Both the position numbers and the translations under genes were made by a program. Below are positions 60,907 to 64,000 of a stretch of DNA of 64,000 nt, piece after piece (the first letter of the stretch is position 1; each line of letters starts with the position of its first letter). The notes below the pieces were generated by a model. The model saw nothing but the letters and a program-made list of their open reading frames with translations, did no database searches and was not told the DNA's origin. The stretch spans positions 336,307-400,306 of the forward strand of contig JAHUUJ010000002.1 in assembly GCA_019218365.1 (NCBI GenBank). Reading direction: 5' to 3'. The DNA is from Actinomycetaceae bacterium TAE3-ERU4. GTDB lineage: Bacteria; Actinomycetota; Actinomycetes; Actinomycetales; Actinomycetaceae.

Positions 60907-62334
60907 ATGCCTAGGGTTAGTCCTTCATATACGGTGGTTTTTCGGCTGCTCGTAGCCGAGACCACGGCAACTTCAGAAATTACGGCGGTTGTGGCGGAAT
61001 TAGGTGCGGTTTTAACTGCTCTTGATATCGTCAAGTCTGACCGTGAGGGTGTCGCGATGGACTTGATGGCCGATTGTTACGATTCTGACCACCGACGTTC
61101 TTTAGTTGCAGCTTTGGAAGATTTGGAAGGTGTTGTAGTACAGAACGTATCTGACTCAACATTCCTTTCTCATGTGGGCGGTAAGCTTGAGGTTCGTTCT
61201 AAGGTTCCGGTGAAGAACCGTCGTGATCTTTCTCGTGCTTACACTCCCGGTGTTGCCCGAGTTTGTACCGCAATTGCGGATGAGCCTTCGAAGGCTTATT
61301 TGTTGACCATGAAGGCTAATACGGTGGCTGTTGTCTCTGACGGTAGCGCGGTTTTAGGGTTGGGGGATATCGGTCCGGCCGCCGCACTTCCCGTGATGGA
61401 AGGCAAAGCTATCCTGTTTAAGGAATTCGCTAACGTGGATGCCTGGCCGGTGGTATTGGACACCACGGATACCGAGGAAATTATTCGAATTGTTAAGGCC
61501 ATAGCTCCGGCTTATGGTGGGATTAACTTAGAGGATATTGCCGCTCCTCGTTGTTTTGAGATTGAGGAGCGTTTGCGACAGGAATTAGATATTCCGGTTT
61601 TCCATGATGACCAGCACGGAACCGCAATTGTGGTTTTGGCAGCGCTTTTGAACGCTTTGAAGCTTGTGGGCAAGAAAATTGAAGATGTTCGTATTGTTTG
61701 CTCAGGTGTGGGAGCCGCCGGTTCAGCAATTATTAAATTACTGATGGCGCAGGGCGCGCGTGACATTGTTGGATACGGTCGCTCAGGTGCTTTGCACGCC
61801 GGTGACGTAGAGGGAATGCATCCTTCACGTGCTTGGTTGGCGCAGAACACTAACCCTCGTGAGGTAACGGGTTCTTTACGCGAGGGCGTACGCGATGCCG
61901 ATGTATTTATCGGTGTTTCGCAGGGGAACCTCCTCGACCCTGAAGATATTGCCACGATGGCTGATGGGGCGATTGTTTTTGCCTTGGCTAATCCCACTCC
62001 GGAGGTTGATCCGTTGGGTGCTGCTGATTATGCGGCGGTAGTAGCCACCGGACGTTCTGACTATCCGAACCAGATTAATAATGTTTTAGCCTTCCCGGGC
62101 TTATTCCGAGGGATTTTGGATGCGGGGGTTTCAGAGATTACAACTGAGGTTTTGCGTGTGTGTGCATGCGCAATTGCAGATGTAGTTTCGGAAGAAGAAC
62201 TGTCTTCGCGTTACATTATTCCGGGAGTATTTGATGAGAGGGTAGCTCCCGCTGTGGCGGCTGCGGTTATTGATGCGGTTAAGGATTTGCCCACTCACCA
62301 AGTTGCTCAGCAAGAGCATTTGGGGATTTTGTAA
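60907..62334 (+). CDS. NAD(P)-dependent malic enzyme with N-terminal ACT domain
   Basis: Oxidative decarboxylation of malate to pyruvate. 475 residues: an ACT regulatory domain (about 1-80), then the malic enzyme N-domain with RAYTPGVARVC and MEGKAILFKEFANVDAWPVV, LEDIAAPRCFEIEERLR, FHDDQHGTAIVVLAAL and the NAD-binding GVGAAGSAIIKLL. The ACT domain suggests feedback control by a small ligand, perhaps an amino acid; which one is not visible. It is in the same direction as gatB, 39 bases later, with its own ribosome site AGGAG. Confidence 0.93.
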   Translation: MPRVSPSYTVVFRLLVAETTATSEITAVVAELGAVLTALDIVKSDREGVAMDLMADCYDSDHRRSLVAALEDLEGVVVQNVSDSTFLSHVGGKLEVRSKVPVKNRRDLSRAYTPGVARVCTAIADEPSKAYLLTMKANTVAVVSDGSAVLGLGDIGPAAALPVMEGKAILFKEFANVDAWPVVLDTTDTEEIIRIVKAIAPAYGGINLEDIAAPRCFEIEERLRQELDIPVFHDDQHGTAIVVLAALLNALKLVGKKIEDVRIVCSGVGAAGSAIIKLLMAQGARDIVGYGRSGALHAGDVEGMHPSRAWLAQNTNPREVTGSLREGVRDADVFIGVSQGNLLDPEDIATMADGAIVFALANPTPEVDPLGAADYAAVVATGRSDYPNQINNVLAFPGLFRGILDAGVSEITTEVLRVCACAIADVVSEEELSSRYIIPGVFDERVAPAVAAAVIDAVKDLPTHQVAQQEHLGIL

Positions 62335-62419
62335 AATTTGCTTTCCGAGGTTGCTTTTCAGCAGCCTCGGAAACCTTTATAGTTAGGTTGTTTTGATGTT
62401 CAACATAGGAGTTAAACGG

Positions 62420-63694
62420 ATGGGTAATAACGCTAATGTGGCTGTTGGTTCCGGGGCGTCAGGGGAGGCAGTGTTGCCAGATCCTAACTGGTTTGATGAT
62501 GAGTTTGTCGCCCTTTATAAGTACGGAATGAACAGCCGCGTGGAGCACGGGTTTGGATATTTGGGGCGTGAGGGCGAAGTCGTTTTGTCTAAGCCTGTAG
62601 AACTGTGGATTACCTGCCGGATGACTCATACTGCAGCTTTGGCTTATATGCGTGGAATTGAGGGCGCGAGAGAGTTTGCTGAGCACGGTTTGCGGGCAAT
62701 TTCTTCTTCCTTTAAGGACGAGAAGTTTGGCGGATGGTATTCGGCGATTAACCATGATGGTTCTCCCGTTGATTCTCGTGCGCAAAAAGAAGCGTATGCT
62801 CACGCTTTTGTTGCTTTGGCAGCTTCTTCTTTGGTTGCGGCAAAGATTCCTGGTGCACAGGAATTATTGGAAGAAGCTAAACGTGACCAGGAAGAACACT
62901 GGTTTGATAAAGAAACCGGACTGGTTTTCGATCGCCGGTCATTCGATTTTTCTGAGATTGATGCTTATCGGGGAATTAATGCGGCAATGCATACGGTGGA
63001 GGCTTACCTAGCGGTTGCTGATGTTACTGGTGAATCAATTTGGCGCGAGCGGGCCGTGGGAATTGTTGAATTTGCACTTAAACAGTCGCAGGCTCATAAC
63101 GATCGTTTGCCTGAGCACTTCTCTAGTGATTGGGTGCCGGATTTGGAATATAACAAGGAACGTCCGGCTGATCCTTTCCGTCCTTATGGAACTACTCCGG
63201 GTCACGGTTTTGAGTGGGCTCGTTTGTCTGCCCAAGCCGGGGTTGGCGCTGAACGTCCAGATTTGGTTGAGCAGGCACTACCACTCTTTGTACGTGCTAC
63301 CGAGGACGGTTGGGCACCGGATGGAAATGAAGGTTTTGTCTACACTACTGATTGGGAAGGCAAACCTGTGGTAGTTCAGCGGATGCACTGGGTTGCCGCG
63401 GAGGCAATCGCTGCAGCTAACGTACTTGGTCGTATTGAATCCTTGGCCGGATTGGCTGATTTTGATGGATTGCAAGATATGTGGTGGGAATACGTACGTA
63501 AGTATGTAATTGATTCTCCCGGACGCTGGAACCACGAGTTGGGGGCGGATATGTCGGTAGCTACGGTGACTTGGCCGGGGATGCCCGACGCCTATCACGC
63601 CGCGCAGTGTGTTTTGATGCCAAGAATCCCAGTAGTTCCTGTGTTCTCTGCCGCAGTTTCGCTGGGCTTTGCACCATTGGGTGAAGATAAGTAA
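62420..63694 (+). CDS. N-acylglucosamine 2-epimerase (AGE) family sugar isomerase
   Basis: 424-residue (alpha/alpha)6-barrel protein. Conserved elements are RMTHTAALAY, AYAHAFVALAASSL, YRGINAAMHTVEAYLA, TTPGHGFEWARL and HWVAAEAIAA; the His residues in MHTVEA and PGHGFEW are those expected for catalysis. Substrate could be ManNAc/GlcNAc, mannose/fructose or sulfoquinovose (YihS-like); length and motifs favour an aldose-ketose isomerase over AGE proper. AGGAG eight bases before ATG 62420 decides the start. Last gene before the rRNA leader. Confidence 0.85.
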   Translation: MGNNANVAVGSGASGEAVLPDPNWFDDEFVALYKYGMNSRVEHGFGYLGREGEVVLSKPVELWITCRMTHTAALAYMRGIEGAREFAEHGLRAISSSFKDEKFGGWYSAINHDGSPVDSRAQKEAYAHAFVALAASSLVAAKIPGAQELLEEAKRDQEEHWFDKETGLVFDRRSFDFSEIDAYRGINAAMHTVEAYLAVADVTGESIWRERAVGIVEFALKQSQAHNDRLPEHFSSDWVPDLEYNKERPADPFRPYGTTPGHGFEWARLSAQAGVGAERPDLVEQALPLFVRATEDGWAPDGNEGFVYTTDWEGKPVVVQRMHWVAAEAIAAANVLGRIESLAGLADFDGLQDMWWEYVRKYVIDSPGRWNHELGADMSVATVTWPGMPDAYHAAQCVLMPRIPVVPVFSAAVSLGFAPLGEDK

Positions 63695-63707
63695 ATATTT
63701 CTTTTGT

Positions 63708-63760
63708 CGAGGCGGGGTTACTTGGTTTGCAAGCACCTCGCCTCGTCCCTTGTTTTCCTG
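63708..63760 (+). terminator. Probable terminator after the AGE-family gene
   Basis: CGAGGCG (63708-63714) pairs with CGCCTCG (63739-63745) with further weak pairing inside, followed by a moderately T-rich stretch. Confidence 0.55.
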
Positions 63761-63800
63761 GCCAAATAGAAACATGTGTTTGAGGTCATGTTGTTTGGGT

Positions 63801-63829
63801 TTGTGTTGGGGGTGGTGGTTGGGTATAGT
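63801..63829 (+). promoter_or_regulatory. Probable rRNA operon promoter
   Basis: TTGTGT at 63801-63806 and TATAGT at 63824-63829 with a 17-base spacer; transcription would start near 63836 and run into the leader region at the window end. Confidence 0.6.
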
Positions 63830-64000
63830 TTTTGTCTGTTGCCGGCGAGGTTTTCTTGTTTGGTGGCGGATGTTTTTCCTTCTGCTGATTTGCTGGGTTT
63901 TCTGGTTTTTTGGTGGTTGTGGAGGGTGTTGTTTGATAACTCGATAGTGTGTTTTTGTTCTTTATGTTTTGTTTATTTTTTTGTTTTTGTTAGTTTTTTT
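63830..64000 (+). other. G/T-rich leader, probably of a 16S-23S-5S rRNA operon
   Basis: The strand is almost free of A and C from about 63780 onward. A segment at 63932-63950 resembling the GATAACTCGATAGTGTG leader box seen before actinobacterial 16S genes is followed by T-rich sequence. The 16S gene itself is not in the window, so the assignment rests on leader resemblance. Frames across this stretch give Trp/Phe/Gly-rich peptides and are not genes. Confidence 0.6.

Noticed and set aside
63669..63947. 92-codon frame at the right end
   Set aside because: It encodes a Trp/Phe/Cys/Gly-rich string caused by the G/T bias of the rRNA leader and overlaps the end of the isomerase gene.

Overview
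This is a chromosomal segment of moderate GC from an actinobacterium, most likely a member of the Actinomycetaceae (Varibaculum/Mobiluncus-like; the genus is a guess). Lineage markers are a WhiB regulator, DUF3039, UPF0182, a PdtaS-type kinase, a UvrD2-type helicase with HRDC domain, a DUF2342 metalloprotease, GatCAB, and S-layer-homology repeats of the type common in this family. Several blocks follow the gene order I recall from Mycobacterium tuberculosis: murI-Rv1339 with rph-rdgB; nudC-uvrD2-Rv3196-Rv3195-Rv3194c-PPA1309-UPF0182; pdtaS-whiB1; ligA with gatCAB; thyA-dfrA. It is mostly a housekeeping region, with no prophage, transposase or CRISPR array.

Layout. 1-3345: 5' part of a large single-chain restriction-modification enzyme (type ISP), running off the left edge, with a small HTH protein beside it. 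4.2-5.5 kb: DNA-binding protein HU and glucosamine-6-phosphate deaminase. 5.6-7.75 kb: a secreted vertebrate-type protein-arginine deiminase with a very unusual N-terminus, the most striking gene here. 8-10.2 kb: DUF3039 plus a superfamily 2 helicase. 10.3-15 kb: nicotinate phosphoribosyltransferase, glutamate racemase, an Rv1339-like phosphodiesterase, RdgB and RNase PH. 15-26.9 kb: the nudC-to-UPF0182 block, then arginine deiminase and an initiator tRNA-Met. 27.3-38.2 kb: NatAB-like ABC exporter, MFS transporter, HAD phosphatase, two DNA glycosylase-type genes, an L,D-transpeptidase, a pseudouridine synthase and a two-gene permease operon (YraQ-type permease + TIGR03943). 38.3-42.7 kb: HrpB helicase, uridine kinase, and an rlmC gene broken by a one-base change in a G run.

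42.9-45.4 kb: secreted GH20 hexosaminidase ending in two nearly identical S-layer-homology repeats. 45.4-48.7 kb: five-gene operon DUF2505-OsmC-membrane protein-thyA-folA, followed by a 37-residue membrane miniprotein. 48.8-53.4 kb: PdtaS kinase, WhiB1 and an orphan FHA-FtsK (EssC-like) ATPase. 53.5-63.7 kb: ligA, a cardiolipin-synthase-like enzyme, gatCAB, malic enzyme and an AGE-family isomerase. The window ends in a G/T-rich leader with a good promoter, which looks like the start of an rRNA operon whose 16S gene lies just outside.

The GH20 enzyme and NagB fit use of host N-acetylhexosamines. PAD, ADI, the SLH-anchored hydrolase and the L,D-transpeptidase point to an envelope-active, probably host-associated lifestyle (inference). 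Many genes overlap their neighbours by 1-4 bases, and several have a -10-like hexamer 6-9 bases before the start codon without a Shine-Dalgarno sequence, suggesting frequent leaderless transcripts.
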